From SVEL01 sp017381055 (lineage in GTDB: Bacteria; Bacillota; Clostridia; Lachnospirales; Lachnospiraceae), in NCBI GenBank assembly GCA_036307185.1, contig JAXJYC010000039.1:1-64000 (forward strand): DNA of 64,000 bases, written 5' to 3'. Positions 44,334 to 54,453 of the stretch are shown piece after piece (position 1 is the first letter of the stretch; every line of letters begins with the position of its first letter). A program made the position numbers and the translations under genes. The notes beneath the pieces were generated by a model. That model made no database searches and was not told the DNA's origin. It saw only the letters and a list, made by a program, of their open reading frames with translations.

Positions 44334-45882
44334 TTTTTCTTAGGCTCCTTTCCATAATTTTAATACCTAAACTGATAATCAAAATCAATACCATATATAT
44401 CATAGCCATAACAAGATATGGAACCATAAATTCATAATTATTGCTACCGATATAATTAAATGCTATGTAGAGGTCTGTTGCACCAACAAAGCTTACAACA
44501 GATGTTTCCTTTACAAGGGCAATAAATTCATTTCCAAGTGTTGGAAGAATATTCTTAACAGCCTGTGGAATTACAATTTTGAGCATTGTAGTTCCGTAGC
44601 TTAAGCCAACAGCTCTTCCTGCCTCCATCTGTCCTCTATCAACAGACATAATACCACTTCTCATAATCTCAGATATGTATGCTGCACTGTTTAAACCAAA
44701 TACAAGTATAGAAACATCTACGCCTGTTAGCTTAATTCCCATAAGCGGTAATAATACATAATAGAATACAAGCAACTGTACTACAATAGGTGTACCTCTA
44801 AATAACGCTACGTAGAATGAACATATTCCATTAAGCACTCTTGGCATTAGCTTGTACTTTGGTAAAACTCTAACTACGGCAATTACAGTTCCTATAACTA
44901 TACCAATCACAAGACCAAGAACCGCAATAATCAAAGTATTCTTAAAACCTTCTACAACTTTTACATATCCTTTATGCTCAACAAATGTCTCTTTAAATTT
45001 ATCAACTTTGTCTGAAAAACTACCTTCAACATATCTTTCATTAATAGCTTCTGTAATACACTTAGCAGGTGCTGAATCTATAATTACATAATCTATATTA
45101 TGATTTACCAAATCCTGAACTGCTAACGAGCCATTTTTATATACTACAGTTGAAAAACCAAAGCCTTCAAAGCCCCATCCTTCATCACCTTCACAATAAA
45201 ATTGACCTGTTGTTCCGTTCTGAACTCCTACCTTAACCTGCTTATCCAAGGTTCCAAGTATCTCTTCAACCGAAGCTGCATCTTTACATTCATCAAACTT
45301 ATCTTCACTATCAAGTACAATGAGCTTCTGTGCTGCCTCATAATAAGGATCTGTAAATTGTACATACTCCTTACGATCTTCCTTTATAGTTAATCCAGCC
45401 ATAGCAATATCACATTTTTGCTGACCAACAGAAAGACAAACCGCATCAAAATCCATGTTCATAATAACAAGCTCTTTTCCAAGACTCTCTGCAAGCGCTG
45501 CTGCTATTTCCATATCAATTCCGAAATAATTTTCACCCTGTGTATATTCAAATGGTTCAAATGCAGCATTTGTAGCAACAACCAACTGATCCTTACTTGG
45601 ATCTAATACCGCAGAAGTTACAGGAACAGGCTCTCCATCACCAAAATATCTATTACATATTTCATCAAATGTGCCATCTCCCTTAATTTCAGCTATAAAT
45701 TCATTAACTTGTTCTAAAAGCTCAGGCTGATTCTTGTCCACACCAAATGCATATTCTTCATTTGTAAGATCAATTTCAATAATTCTAACAGCCTCATTCT
45801 CTTTATCTTTACCACACGCTGTAAAAATTGAAATTACCATAATCATTACAAGACTAAGCAATAGTAACTTCTTATACTTCAT
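44317..45882 (-). CDS. Amino-acid ABC transporter: binding protein fused to permease, with an extra C-lobe fragment
   Basis: 521 residues. Lipobox FTAC near 20-23. Residues about 35-85 (EEYAFGVDKNQPELLEQVNE, then DGTFDEICNRYFG) look like the end of an SBP_bac_3 domain; a full SBP follows (about 95-300, VVATNAAFEPFEY, KVGVQNGTTGQFY), then a HisM-type permease (about 312-521, RGTPIVVQLLVFYYVLLP, EAGRAVGLSYG). Probably a remnant of a duplicated binding domain. The full SBP itself lacks the usual last helices, which the N-terminal piece could supply. Confidence 0.9.
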   Translation of the reverse strand: MKYKKLLLLSLVMIMVISIFTACGKDKENEAVRIIEIDLTNEEYAFGVDKNQPELLEQVNEFIAEIKGDGTFDEICNRYFGDGEPVPVTSAVLDPSKDQLVVATNAAFEPFEYTQGENYFGIDMEIAAALAESLGKELVIMNMDFDAVCLSVGQQKCDIAMAGLTIKEDRKEYVQFTDPYYEAAQKLIVLDSEDKFDECKDAASVEEILGTLDKQVKVGVQNGTTGQFYCEGDEGWGFEGFGFSTVVYKNGSLAVQDLVNHNIDYVIIDSAPAKCITEAINERYVEGSFSDKVDKFKETFVEHKGYVKVVEGFKNTLIIAVLGLVIGIVIGTVIAVVRVLPKYKLMPRVLNGICSFYVALFRGTPIVVQLLVFYYVLLPLMGIKLTGVDVSILVFGLNSAAYISEIMRSGIMSVDRGQMEAGRAVGLSYGTTMLKIVIPQAVKNILPTLGNEFIALVKETSVVSFVGATDLYIAFNYIGSNNYEFMVPYLVMAMIYMVLILIISLGIKIMERSLRKSDRRN

Positions 45883-45987
45883 TTTTTACATTCCTTTCTT
45901 TTATGTATACTTTAACAGATACTATTTATAACATTTTATTGGCCTAATTTCAAGCCATTTCACCACTTTTATCACGTATGTAAAGCT

Positions 45988-46182
45988 CTACTGTTCTACG
46001 GCATCAAACCCTAAATCATCAAGCTCTGATATAGCTGTCTTTACACAATGCTCACAACCATTGATTGTAACTGTCTTATCTTCTAAAGATACGCTAAAAT
46101 CAAGGTCAACCTCCTTTAATGCATTTGTAATTCTCTCTACACACTTTCCACAGTGCATTCCTTCAACCTTTAATACTGCCAT
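45988..46182 (-). CDS. CopZ-like heavy-metal-binding protein
   Basis: 64 residues, one HMA domain: VEGMHCGKCVERI holds the MxCxxC copper site. A second pair, NGCEHCVKT, is near residue 46, unlike typical CopZ. A cytoplasmic copper chaperone for the CopA ATPase encoded two genes upstream is likely. Confidence 0.88.
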   Translation of the reverse strand: MAVLKVEGMHCGKCVERITNALKEVDLDFSVSLEDKTVTINGCEHCVKTAISELDDLGFDAVEQ

Positions 46183-46221
46183 AATTTCTTTCTCCTTTTC
46201 TAATACTTATTTTCTGTTTTA

Positions 46222-46722
46222 CTAAAAGCTTCTTATCGCATCATCCTCGTCGCTATCTATCTCAATAGACTTGATAACTACATAATATGACACATTTTCA
46301 TTAACCTCTACTTTAACTCTATCTCCCACCTTATGACCCATAACAGCCTTTCCTATAGGAGATTCAATACTAATATTACCACCTAAAGAATTTCCTCTAA
46401 CAGAAGTAGTTATCTTAAACTTCTCTGTCTCGTCATCCTCCTCAAAATATAGCTCAACCACCTTATTGATACCTACTTCATCATCTGCAGACTCATCCGA
46501 AACTATATTAGCATTCTTTATCATTCTCTCTAAATATCTAATACGTCCTTCGTTCTTGTTCTTATCACGTTTAGCCGCATAATACTCAAAGTTCTCGCTC
46601 AAATCTCCCTGAGCTCTTGCTTCCTTTACAGCCTCTATAGCCTCTGGACGCACAACCAGTTTTCGATAATTAATCTCCTCCTGGATTTTCTTTATATCGT
46701 TTTCTGTAAGATTATCTCCCAT
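46222..46722 (-). CDS. greA: GreA/GreB-family transcription elongation factor
   Basis: 166 residues: N-terminal coiled coil with ARAQGDLSENFEYYAAKRDK, whose acidic tip stimulates RNA cleavage by stalled RNA polymerase, and a C-terminal FKBP-like domain (ISIESPIGKAVMGHKVGD). ATG 46722 (MGDNLTEND) fits the family length; an in-frame ATG at 46764 would add 14 basic residues and lacks a ribosome site. It sits between copA and the CopZ-like gene. Confidence 0.9.
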   Translation of the reverse strand: MGDNLTENDIKKIQEEINYRKLVVRPEAIEAVKEARAQGDLSENFEYYAAKRDKNKNEGRIRYLERMIKNANIVSDESADDEVGINKVVELYFEEDDETEKFKITTSVRGNSLGGNISIESPIGKAVMGHKVGDRVKVEVNENVSYYVVIKSIEIDSDEDDAIRSF

Positions 46723-46801
46723 TTGTTTTCCTTTCCTTACCTTACGCAACAGCTTTAATTCCATCTATTTTTCTTTCATTACATAAAACAAATACATAAT
46801 A

Positions 46802-49168
46802 TTATTTCTTTCTTATCCTCTTCGTCTTAAGTCTAAGTGCATTTGTAACCACACAAACTGAACTTAATGACATTGAAAGTCCGCCTAACATTGGATTAAG
46901 CAACAGCCCATTTACACTATATAATACACCTGCCGCTACTGGAAGTCCAATTGAATTATATAAAAATGCCCAGAATAGATTTTCTTTAATATTTGTTATA
47001 GTCAAACGACTAAGCCTTATAGCTGCTGGCACATCTAATAAATCTGACTTCATAAGCACTATATCACCTGCTTCAATGGCTATATCCGAGCCATTTCCAA
47101 TTGCACAACCTACATCTGCCTGTGTTAATGCTGGTGCATCATTAATGCCATCACCAACCATCATCACCTTACGGCCTTCCTCTTGAAGCTTAGATATTAC
47201 ACTAGCTTTATCCTCAGGCAACACCTCGGCAATAATTTCATCACAACCAGCTTCCTTGCCTATGATATTAGCTGCTCCTTTATTATCTCCGGTAAGCATA
47301 ACCACGCGAAGTCCTGCTTTTTTCATAAGTGCAACCGCTTCCTTGCTAGTTTCCTTAATAGTATCTGCCACGGAAATTATACCCTCTAGCTTACCATCTA
47401 TAGCTACAAATAATGGTGTTTGACCATTTGCCTCATATAGTACTGCCTTTTCTTCAAATGTTACTGTTATATCTATATTAAGCGTCTGTAACAGCCTTCT
47501 GTTGCCCACCATCACTTCTGTAACAACCTCTTTTTCAATCTTTGCCACTACTCCCATACCTGAGTAATTACTGAAATCTACTACATTATATCCAAACTTA
47601 GTCAAGTCACATGCTTTTACTTTATCACCTATATTGCACGCCGACTCGCCATATTCCATAGCCTTTTCAATAACAGCCTTTGCCAATGGATGCTCGGATA
47701 CCCCCTCCACTGTCGCTGCAACCTTAAGTAGCTCCTCTTCTGACATTCCATCTGTAAATATCTCTCTAACCGATGGTTTTCCCTCTGTTATAGTACCTGT
47801 CTTATCAAGCACCACAGTATCAATCTTATGAGCAATCTCAAGAATCTCGCCATTCCTTATTAGAATTCCATTGGACGCACCAACTCCTGTACCTACCATA
47901 ATCGCTGTAGGTGTTGCAAGTCCTAAGGAACAAGGACAAGCAATAACAAGCACTGATGTAAATATCTTAAGTACAAACGTTATATCTTTGCCTAAGACAA
48001 ACCAAACAATTGCCGCCACAATAGCAATCAATATAACAACTGGCACAAACACGCCAGCCACCTTGTCAGCAAGCTTCGAAATAGGCGCCTTTTTGCCCTG
48101 AGCATCCTCGACAAATCTTATAATCTTAGCTAATGTTGTATCCTCGCCAATTTTTGTAATTCTAACATATAAAACGCCATTTACATTGATACTTCCACCG
48201 ATTACATTATCACCCTCAGTCTTTGAAACCGGTATACTCTCACCTGTAATCATGGCCTCATCCACACCACTATTACCCTTAACAACTACACCATCAAGAG
48301 GAATCTTTGCACCTGGTTTAACTAATACCACATCACCAATCTTTAAACTCTCTGTAGCCACCTTTGTCCCATCCTCAAGAAAAGCTTCATCTGGGGATAG
48401 CTCCATAAGCTTTCGGATTGCTCCCTTTGTCTTTACCTTGCTCATTCCTTCAAGATATTTTCCAAACATAATAAGTGTTATAACCACCGCCGCTGACTCA
48501 TAAAAAAGATTATGAACATAATGATTATCAATGGGAATCAAATATGTCATAACTAAACTATATAAAAACGAAGCCCCACTGCCAATAGCCACCAACGAAT
48601 CCATATTAGGATTCAAATGATATAAAGCTTTAAAACCATTAATAAAAAATTTCTTGCCAAACCATAGTATCGGTATAGTCAAAATAAGCTGTGTCAACGC
48701 ATAATTACTAGGATATTTATGCATATCTATGATACTTGGCACTGGTAAGCCTTCTATAACCATTGGTCCCATAGAAATATATAAAAGAATAACAGTAAAT
48801 ATCGCCGCACTTATAAGATTTCTTTTATGATTCCTAAGAGCTTCCTCTTCTTTGTCATAAACATTCTCCTTACCTTTAAGTCCCAATTTATTATCATTCT
48901 TAAATCCAGACACTGCTTCAGCGTTCACCTTTTTCAAATCATTATTAGGTTCTTTCTCAAAAGGACTTATGCCAAAACCAGCCTTCTTTACCTTTGCCAT
49001 AATAAGCTCTCTGTCAACCTTACCCTCGTCATAATATATTATCATTTTATTTGTAGTAAGATTTACATCACTTCGCTCCACGCCTTCAAGCTTTCTCGTC
49101 ACGCGCTCAACTGCTGAAGAACACGCCGCACAAGACATTCCCTCTATCAAATATACTTCTTCTAACAT
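46802..49168 (-). CDS. copA: Copper-exporting P1B-type ATPase
   Basis: 788 residues: one N-terminal HMA domain (EGMSCAACSSAVER), a lysine-rich linker (about 75-110), eight membrane segments with the metal site ACPCSLGLATPTAI, phosphorylation loop DKTGTIT and hinge GDGINDAPAL. CPC with this context means Cu(I) export. ATG 49168 shares a base with the ylmH stop (TGATG). Confidence 0.95.
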   Translation of the reverse strand: MLEEVYLIEGMSCAACSSAVERVTRKLEGVERSDVNLTTNKMIIYYDEGKVDRELIMAKVKKAGFGISPFEKEPNNDLKKVNAEAVSGFKNDNKLGLKGKENVYDKEEEALRNHKRNLISAAIFTVILLYISMGPMVIEGLPVPSIIDMHKYPSNYALTQLILTIPILWFGKKFFINGFKALYHLNPNMDSLVAIGSGASFLYSLVMTYLIPIDNHYVHNLFYESAAVVITLIMFGKYLEGMSKVKTKGAIRKLMELSPDEAFLEDGTKVATESLKIGDVVLVKPGAKIPLDGVVVKGNSGVDEAMITGESIPVSKTEGDNVIGGSINVNGVLYVRITKIGEDTTLAKIIRFVEDAQGKKAPISKLADKVAGVFVPVVILIAIVAAIVWFVLGKDITFVLKIFTSVLVIACPCSLGLATPTAIMVGTGVGASNGILIRNGEILEIAHKIDTVVLDKTGTITEGKPSVREIFTDGMSEEELLKVAATVEGVSEHPLAKAVIEKAMEYGESACNIGDKVKACDLTKFGYNVVDFSNYSGMGVVAKIEKEVVTEVMVGNRRLLQTLNIDITVTFEEKAVLYEANGQTPLFVAIDGKLEGIISVADTIKETSKEAVALMKKAGLRVVMLTGDNKGAANIIGKEAGCDEIIAEVLPEDKASVISKLQEEGRKVMMVGDGINDAPALTQADVGCAIGNGSDIAIEAGDIVLMKSDLLDVPAAIRLSRLTITNIKENLFWAFLYNSIGLPVAAGVLYSVNGLLLNPMLGGLSMSLSSVCVVTNALRLKTKRIRKK

Positions 49169-49923
49169 CACGCATATTCCTCCACTTGAATATATATTCT
49201 ACCTTTTCTAGTTTCTCCTGATATCTCTCTAAACACCATCTTTCCGTAACCTCTTACAGAAATAATATCTCCAGTCTTTACAGAATAGCTATTGTTCTCG
49301 CATATTCTCTCATTTAAAAAGACCTTTTTTGCTCTAAAAAGCTCTAGCGCTTGATTTCTAGACAGCTTATATTTACCAGCTATAACAACATCTAATCGCA
49401 AGGACGACACAAGTAACTTTACTTCATTTCTATTTACTGTAATCTCCCTTGGCAACTCAGGCACTCTAGTTACCTTCATATGTGTATGACGAACCTTATC
49501 CAGATTCTCTATTATGTAGTCAGCTATCTTCTCATCTACAAAGATATATCCATGCTTTCCAATGATAAATATATCACCTAGGGTTTCACGCTTCACCCCT
49601 AGATTCATAATAGCCCCTAGAAAATCCCTATGACTAAACTCGTCAGAAAACTTCTCTAATAACGGCTCCATATGAAGAATAGCAATAGAGAAAGGCATAT
49701 CATACCCAATAGCCACTTCATCGCCAAATCTAGCTATCCTTCTCTCACAGTTATCTCCTCCACCCCACAAGCTATATACATACCCGGTCTTATCAAGTGT
49801 CTCATGCAATAAGGATATGTCCGAAGCTGAAAGAAACCCTGAAAAAAAATACTGGGAGCACTTATAAGAGCGCTCCGCTAATTCTATTAATCTTTTTTGT
49901 AAAAAAATCTCTTCGTTTGTCAT
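49168..49923 (-). CDS. ylmH: YlmH-like S4-domain RNA-binding protein
   Basis: 251 residues: an N-terminal domain (FFSGFLSASDISLL, GYVYSLWGGGDNCERRI) and a C-terminal S4 RNA-binding fold (RLDVVIAGKYKLSRNQALE). Homologues lie in the division cluster of Bacillus and act in ribosome-associated quality control. Here it is coupled to copA instead. Confidence 0.9.
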   Translation of the reverse strand: MTNEEIFLQKRLIELAERSYKCSQYFFSGFLSASDISLLHETLDKTGYVYSLWGGGDNCERRIARFGDEVAIGYDMPFSIAILHMEPLLEKFSDEFSHRDFLGAIMNLGVKRETLGDIFIIGKHGYIFVDEKIADYIIENLDKVRHTHMKVTRVPELPREITVNRNEVKLLVSSLRLDVVIAGKYKLSRNQALELFRAKKVFLNERICENNSYSVKTGDIISVRGYGKMVFREISGETRKGRIYIQVEEYA

Positions 49924-49955
49924 ATAAACCTTGCTATACCTTCAAATAATCTAAG

Positions 49956-50270
49956 CTATTTATACTGGCCTATCATTGACTCAATCTCAGCCTTACTAGC
50001 AAATCCAATATGTTCCTTCAAAGGCTTACCATCTTTAAGCAATACCAATGTAGGAATGCTAGCCACCTTATAAAGAACTGCCAGCTCAGGATTTTTATCT
50101 ACATCAACCTTTACGACCATTACATCCTCATTATCATTAGCAACCTGTTCTATGACTGGCGCTAACATCTTACAAGGACCACACCAAGTTGCAAAAAAAT
50201 CAATAAGCACAAGCTTATCACTTTTAAGTACTTCATTATTGTATTCTTCAAAACCTATCTCTCTTGCCAT
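49956..50270 (-). CDS. trxA: Thioredoxin
   Basis: 104 residues with the redox site ATWCGPCKML and cis-proline loop VASIPTLVLL. Reduces disulphides in the cytoplasm. ATG 50270 is five bases after GGGTGA; the GTG nine bases earlier overlaps that site. Confidence 0.96.
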   Translation of the reverse strand: MAREIGFEEYNNEVLKSDKLVLIDFFATWCGPCKMLAPVIEQVANDNEDVMVVKVDVDKNPELAVLYKVASIPTLVLLKDGKPLKEHIGFASKAEIESMIGQYK

Positions 50271-50289
50271 AATAGTCACCCTTCTTTCT

Positions 50290-50883
50290 TTATAAATCCT
50301 TCAAGTTACCCTTTTTTACATTATCTGCAATAATATCCATCACCATCTCATATAACTTCTCTGAGCCTGGTTTTATCTTTTTTAATGCTCTATCTTGTAC
50401 CTTTGATGCAGCTACTCCGTGTTCTCTCCATGCTAAGCCATTTGACGCATTATTTAACATAAGTGGCTGTACACTATCTATTGCTGTAGCAAACTTTGCT
50501 TCTGGTGTAGCAACTGCTTCAAATTCTAACCATAAATCCATAAAGTATCTACCCTGATCCTCTGGAAGCATTCCAAATATCCTATCAGCAGCCTTCTGCT
50601 CACGCTCTGCCTTAGTAGCATTACCTGCATCATCATAAGCGTATGTGTCACCAGCATCTATCTCTACAACATCATGAATAATTACCATAGCAACTGTCCT
50701 CCCGATATCTATGGGTTCATTTGCATATTCCGCTAATAGCATTGTCATTAATCCAAGATGCCATCCATGCTCTGCATCATTTTCTTTTCGGAGCGCATCA
50801 AGGATATATGTCTGACGACCAATACCTTTTTCCTTATCCATCTCCAATGCGAATTCCATCTGTTTTTTCAAGCGTTCATCCAT
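50290..50883 (-). CDS. HD-domain hydrolase (YfbR/HDDC2-like)
   Basis: 197 residues. Metal ligands of the HD fold: His in DAEHGWH near 38, HD in VIIHDVVE near 70, and Asp in ATAIDSVQP near 133. Relatives are 5'-deoxynucleotidases acting on dNMPs. GAGAGG precedes the ATG. First gene of the run that continues through trxA, ylmH and copA. Confidence 0.87.
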   Translation of the reverse strand: MDERLKKQMEFALEMDKEKGIGRQTYILDALRKENDAEHGWHLGLMTMLLAEYANEPIDIGRTVAMVIIHDVVEIDAGDTYAYDDAGNATKAEREQKAADRIFGMLPEDQGRYFMDLWLEFEAVATPEAKFATAIDSVQPLMLNNASNGLAWREHGVAASKVQDRALKKIKPGSEKLYEMVMDIIADNVKKGNLKDL

Positions 50884-50980
50884 ATTATGTCAACCTCTCT
50901 TTAACTTTGACTGCAATTTTGTGATTTAGGTTAATATTTTGTGGTAATTATTTTATTTCAACGCAATACAATCATTATGT

Positions 50981-51751
50981 CTACTTGTTAACCTTTCCAG
51001 TCAATAATTCTTGTTTTCTCTTCTTCATATGATAAAGAATAATATCTCTAGCTTTAGCAACCTCATTTTTTTCAAGTGGCGGTACATCCTTTAACGGATA
51101 CTCCATCCCCAAAGCTTCATACTTTGGCACACCCATTGTGTGATATGGAAGCACATCTAAAGCCTTTACATTATCAAGCTCTCCTAAGAAAGCTCCTACT
51201 CTCTGCAAATACTCTGTCTTATAAGTGATTCCCGGCACAGTTACATGACGAACCCAAATAGGGAAATCAATCTCATTTAGATATCTAGCAAAATCTAGTA
51301 TATTCTCATTAGTATGACCTGTAAGCTTCTTATGCTCCTCATCATCAATATGCTTAATATCAAGCATTATAAGATCTGTGTACTTTAACAGTTCATTAAG
51401 CTTATCCATAAACACCTGACTATTTCTATTAAAAACAACACCCGATGAATCAATACATGTATGAATATTCTTCTTCTTAGCCTTCTTGAACAGCTCAATC
51501 ATAAAATCCATCTGTAAAAGTGGCTCTCCACCTGTCACTGTAAGCCCACCATTAGTAAGATATGGTCTATACTTCTCAAAGTCCTCTATGAGCTCATCTG
51601 TACTTCTTAGAGTGCCTGCATTAATCTCCCAAGTATCTGGATTATGACAATACTGACATCTCATAGGACACCCCTGAACAAAAATAACATATCTTACACC
51701 AGGACCATCAACTGTTCCAAAGGTTTCTATTGAATGAATACGACCTTCCAT
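50981..51751 (-). CDS. pflA: Pyruvate formate-lyase activating enzyme type radical SAM protein
   Basis: 256 residues: HSIETFGTVDGPGVRYV leads into the cluster motif CPMRCQYCHNP and GGEPLLQ. It would put the glycyl radical on pyruvate formate-lyase. ATG 51751 (MEGRIHSIET) matches the family start; an ATG nine codons up has no ribosome site. No pflB is adjacent, so the target lies elsewhere in the genome. Confidence 0.93.
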   Translation of the reverse strand: MEGRIHSIETFGTVDGPGVRYVIFVQGCPMRCQYCHNPDTWEINAGTLRSTDELIEDFEKYRPYLTNGGLTVTGGEPLLQMDFMIELFKKAKKKNIHTCIDSSGVVFNRNSQVFMDKLNELLKYTDLIMLDIKHIDDEEHKKLTGHTNENILDFARYLNEIDFPIWVRHVTVPGITYKTEYLQRVGAFLGELDNVKALDVLPYHTMGVPKYEALGMEYPLKDVPPLEKNEVAKARDIILYHMKKRKQELLTGKVNK

Positions 51752-51829
51752 AATTTTTACCGTACCTTTCTTTTGCATAATAACTACTAAAATTATACAA
51801 TAGAATCCGCCATTCTTAAAGATAAAAAT

Positions 51830-54016
51830 TTAATTCTTTAACTTCATAGCTCTGAGAGCATTCAATATAGCAATCACACAAACTCCTACATCTGCAAACA
51901 CCGCATACCACATAGACGCTATGCCAAATGTTGCCAAAAGCAATACAGATACTTTTACACCTATTGCAAATATAATGTTCTGCTTAACTATTCTCATAGT
52001 CTTTTTTGCTATCTTTACAGCCTTAACAATACTTGATGGCTTATCATCCATAATAACAACGTCCGCAGCCTCTATAGCAGCATCCTGGCCCAAGCCACCC
52101 ATTGCTATTCCTATATCAGCTCTAGCAAGAACTGGTGCATCATTTATTCCGTCTCCTGCAAATGCTACCTTTTCACCTTCCTTAACGGCAGATAATATAT
52201 CTTCTAACCTGTCAACCTTATCTCCTGGCAATAATTCACTATATACATCTGTAATACCTATTGCATCTGCTACATATTTAGCAATACCAGCTCTATCGCC
52301 TGTAAGCATAACAGTTCTATCTACACCTAAGCTCTTAAGACCACTAACAGTCTCCGTAGCATCATCCTTTATCTCATCAGCAATAACAATTGCACCTATA
52401 CATCTTATATCCCCGTCCGTTTCAGACTTCGCTACATACACAATAGTACCAAGTTCATCACAATGCTTATACGAAACACCAAACTTATCCATAAGCTTAT
52501 GATTGCCAACATAAATAATTTGTCCTTCTACAGTCGCTTTTATTCCATAACCAGAAATTTCCTCATAATCAACGCTGTTTACCTTATTTTCTAACTCTTC
52601 AAAACTTTCCAAATCGCCTATTCCGTCTGAAACTCGATTTTTATAGGCTTCTCTTAAGGATATAGCGATAGGATGGTTTGAAAACATTTCCGTTATAGTT
52701 GCCATTCTTAATACATATAGTTCATTTTCTTTTTTGTATGGTATTATATTGATTACTTTAAAGTTTCCTTTTGTTAATGTACCTGTTTTATCAAATACCA
52801 CTGTTCCAACCTTAGCAAGGTTCTCTACATATGTACTTCCCTTGATCAATATACCATTAGCTGATGCACCACCAATTCCTGCAAAAAAGCCAAGTGGAAC
52901 CGATATAACCAATGCACAAGGACACGATATAACCAAAAAGCTAAGCGCTCTATAAAGCCACTTTGACCAAACCGCTGCCACTCCTATTCCTTCTATACAA
53001 GGAGGAATAATAGCAAGAAGAACTGCCACTATAACTACTATCGGAGTATAGTATCTAGCAAATTTTGAAATAAATCTTTCACTATCAGCCTTCTTCTGAC
53101 TTGCATTTTCCACAAGTTCAAGAATCTTCGACACTGTAGACTGACCAAACTCCTTCATAACCTCTATCTCTAGCACTCCGCTGACACTTATAGAACCGCT
53201 TATAATATCATCACCCACATAAACCTCTCTAGGAAGGCTTTCTCCTGTAAGCGCCATTGTATCAATAGTTCCTTCACCTTTTGCAAGTTTTCCGTCAAGG
53301 GCAACCTTTTCTCCTGGCTTTACGACAATAATCTCCCCGATTCTAACATCAGAAGGATCCTTCTTAACTACAGTTCCGTCATGAAGCTTCACATAAGCTA
53401 CGTCAGGTCTTATATCCATAAGAGCTGTAATAGACTTTCTTGACTTACCAACAGCATAGGACTGAAACATCTCTCCCACCTGATAAAACATCATAACTGC
53501 AACTGCTTCTGGATACTCTCCAATAAAGAAGGCTCCTACAGTAGCTAGGGCCATAAGAAAATTCTCATCAAAAACCTTTCCCTTACTGATATTTTTCACA
53601 GCAGTTCTAACAACCTCGCCACCTACTGTAAAATATGCCACCAAATATAACACTAAGCTAACAGTTTCTACAGTTCCTAAGCCTATACCATATTTATTAG
53701 ATAAATCTAGAGCGTACTTTCCAACAAATATAGCAAATACTAAAAATGCTGCCGCAAGAAATATCTTTCCTATCTCTTTTCCTTCTATATTACCGCCATG
53801 CTCATGATCATGCCCACAGCCGCAGCCGTGATGCTGTTCTTCTTTCTGACTATCACAGCTATTCTCATTATGTTCGTGCTTATGACTATCACAATTTTTA
53901 TCATCATGACTATGACAACAACAGCACTGCTTTTCTTGTTTATGCTCGTGACTATGATTATGACCATCTTTATGTTCTAACCTAATATCTTCATTATGAT
54001 TATGTACCTTAGACAT
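51830..54016 (-). CDS. Zn/Cd/Pb-type P1B ATPase with a His/Cys-rich N-terminus
   Basis: 728 residues. The first 78 contain about 18 His and 10 Cys (CCCCHSHDD, GCGCGHDHEH) in place of an HMA domain. Then membrane segments with the transport motif SCPCALVISVPLG, phosphorylation loop DKTGTLT and GDGINDAPVL. CPCALVISVPL is the ZntA/CadA form, so Zn(II), Cd(II) or Pb(II) export. AGGAGG before the ATG; 17 bases after the ArsR-type regulator. Confidence 0.94.
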   Translation of the reverse strand: MSKVHNHNEDIRLEHKDGHNHSHEHKQEKQCCCCHSHDDKNCDSHKHEHNENSCDSQKEEQHHGCGCGHDHEHGGNIEGKEIGKIFLAAAFLVFAIFVGKYALDLSNKYGIGLGTVETVSLVLYLVAYFTVGGEVVRTAVKNISKGKVFDENFLMALATVGAFFIGEYPEAVAVMMFYQVGEMFQSYAVGKSRKSITALMDIRPDVAYVKLHDGTVVKKDPSDVRIGEIIVVKPGEKVALDGKLAKGEGTIDTMALTGESLPREVYVGDDIISGSISVSGVLEIEVMKEFGQSTVSKILELVENASQKKADSERFISKFARYYTPIVVIVAVLLAIIPPCIEGIGVAAVWSKWLYRALSFLVISCPCALVISVPLGFFAGIGGASANGILIKGSTYVENLAKVGTVVFDKTGTLTKGNFKVINIIPYKKENELYVLRMATITEMFSNHPIAISLREAYKNRVSDGIGDLESFEELENKVNSVDYEEISGYGIKATVEGQIIYVGNHKLMDKFGVSYKHCDELGTIVYVAKSETDGDIRCIGAIVIADEIKDDATETVSGLKSLGVDRTVMLTGDRAGIAKYVADAIGITDVYSELLPGDKVDRLEDILSAVKEGEKVAFAGDGINDAPVLARADIGIAMGGLGQDAAIEAADVVIMDDKPSSIVKAVKIAKKTMRIVKQNIIFAIGVKVSVLLLATFGIASMWYAVFADVGVCVIAILNALRAMKLKN

Positions 54017-54033
54017 ATCATCACCTCCTACTA

Positions 54034-54390
54034 TTACTCCATAATATGTTCAATACCCTGACTTAATATATCCTTAATATGACCATCTGATAATGAATAA
54101 AAAATCGACTTTCCTTCTTTTCTATATTTTACCAGACGCATCTGCTTTAACATTCGTAGCTGATGAGATACTGCTGACTGACTTATATTCAATGTCTGTC
54201 CAATATCACAAACACACATTTCAGACTGTAATAAAACATATAAAATCTTAATTCTTGTAGAATCAGCAAATACCTTGAAGAACTCTGCCAAATCAAATAA
54301 TACCTCCTCTGCTGGCATATTCTCATTAACCTTATCTACAATATCTTGATGAATATGTATATATTCACAATTACATAAATCTTTTTCCAT
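54034..54390 (-). CDS. ArsR/SmtB-family metal sensor repressor
   Basis: 118 residues, winged helix: FKVFADSTRIKIL and LNISQSAVSHQLRMLKQM (recognition helix), FYSLSDGHIKDIL at the C-terminus. Metal ligand candidates: Cys in DLCNCEY (as in CadC) and Cys in SEMCVCD, plus C-terminal HIKDILSQGIEH as in SmtB/CzrA sites. Start ATG 54390 with GAGGAG upstream; a longer frame would include the operator. Represses itself and the ATPase until Zn/Cd/Pb binds. Confidence 0.93.
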   Translation of the reverse strand: MEKDLCNCEYIHIHQDIVDKVNENMPAEEVLFDLAEFFKVFADSTRIKILYVLLQSEMCVCDIGQTLNISQSAVSHQLRMLKQMRLVKYRKEGKSIFYSLSDGHIKDILSQGIEHIME

Positions 54391-54424
54391 AATAGATCTC
54401 CTCTCTGTTACCACTTTTGTAGTT

Positions 54425-54448
54425 ACATATGAATAATTGTTCATATGT
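54425..54448. promoter_or_regulatory. ArsR/SmtB operator
   Basis: A 24-bp palindrome with one mismatch, arms ATATGAA and TTCATAT, matches the CzrA/SmtB/CadC operator pattern. It covers the predicted transcription start. Confidence 0.8.
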
Positions 54449-54453
54449 TTATA

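Noticed and set aside
53746..53985. His/Tyr-rich frames opposite the ATPase N-terminus
   Set aside because: They mirror the His/Cys-rich codons of the real gene.
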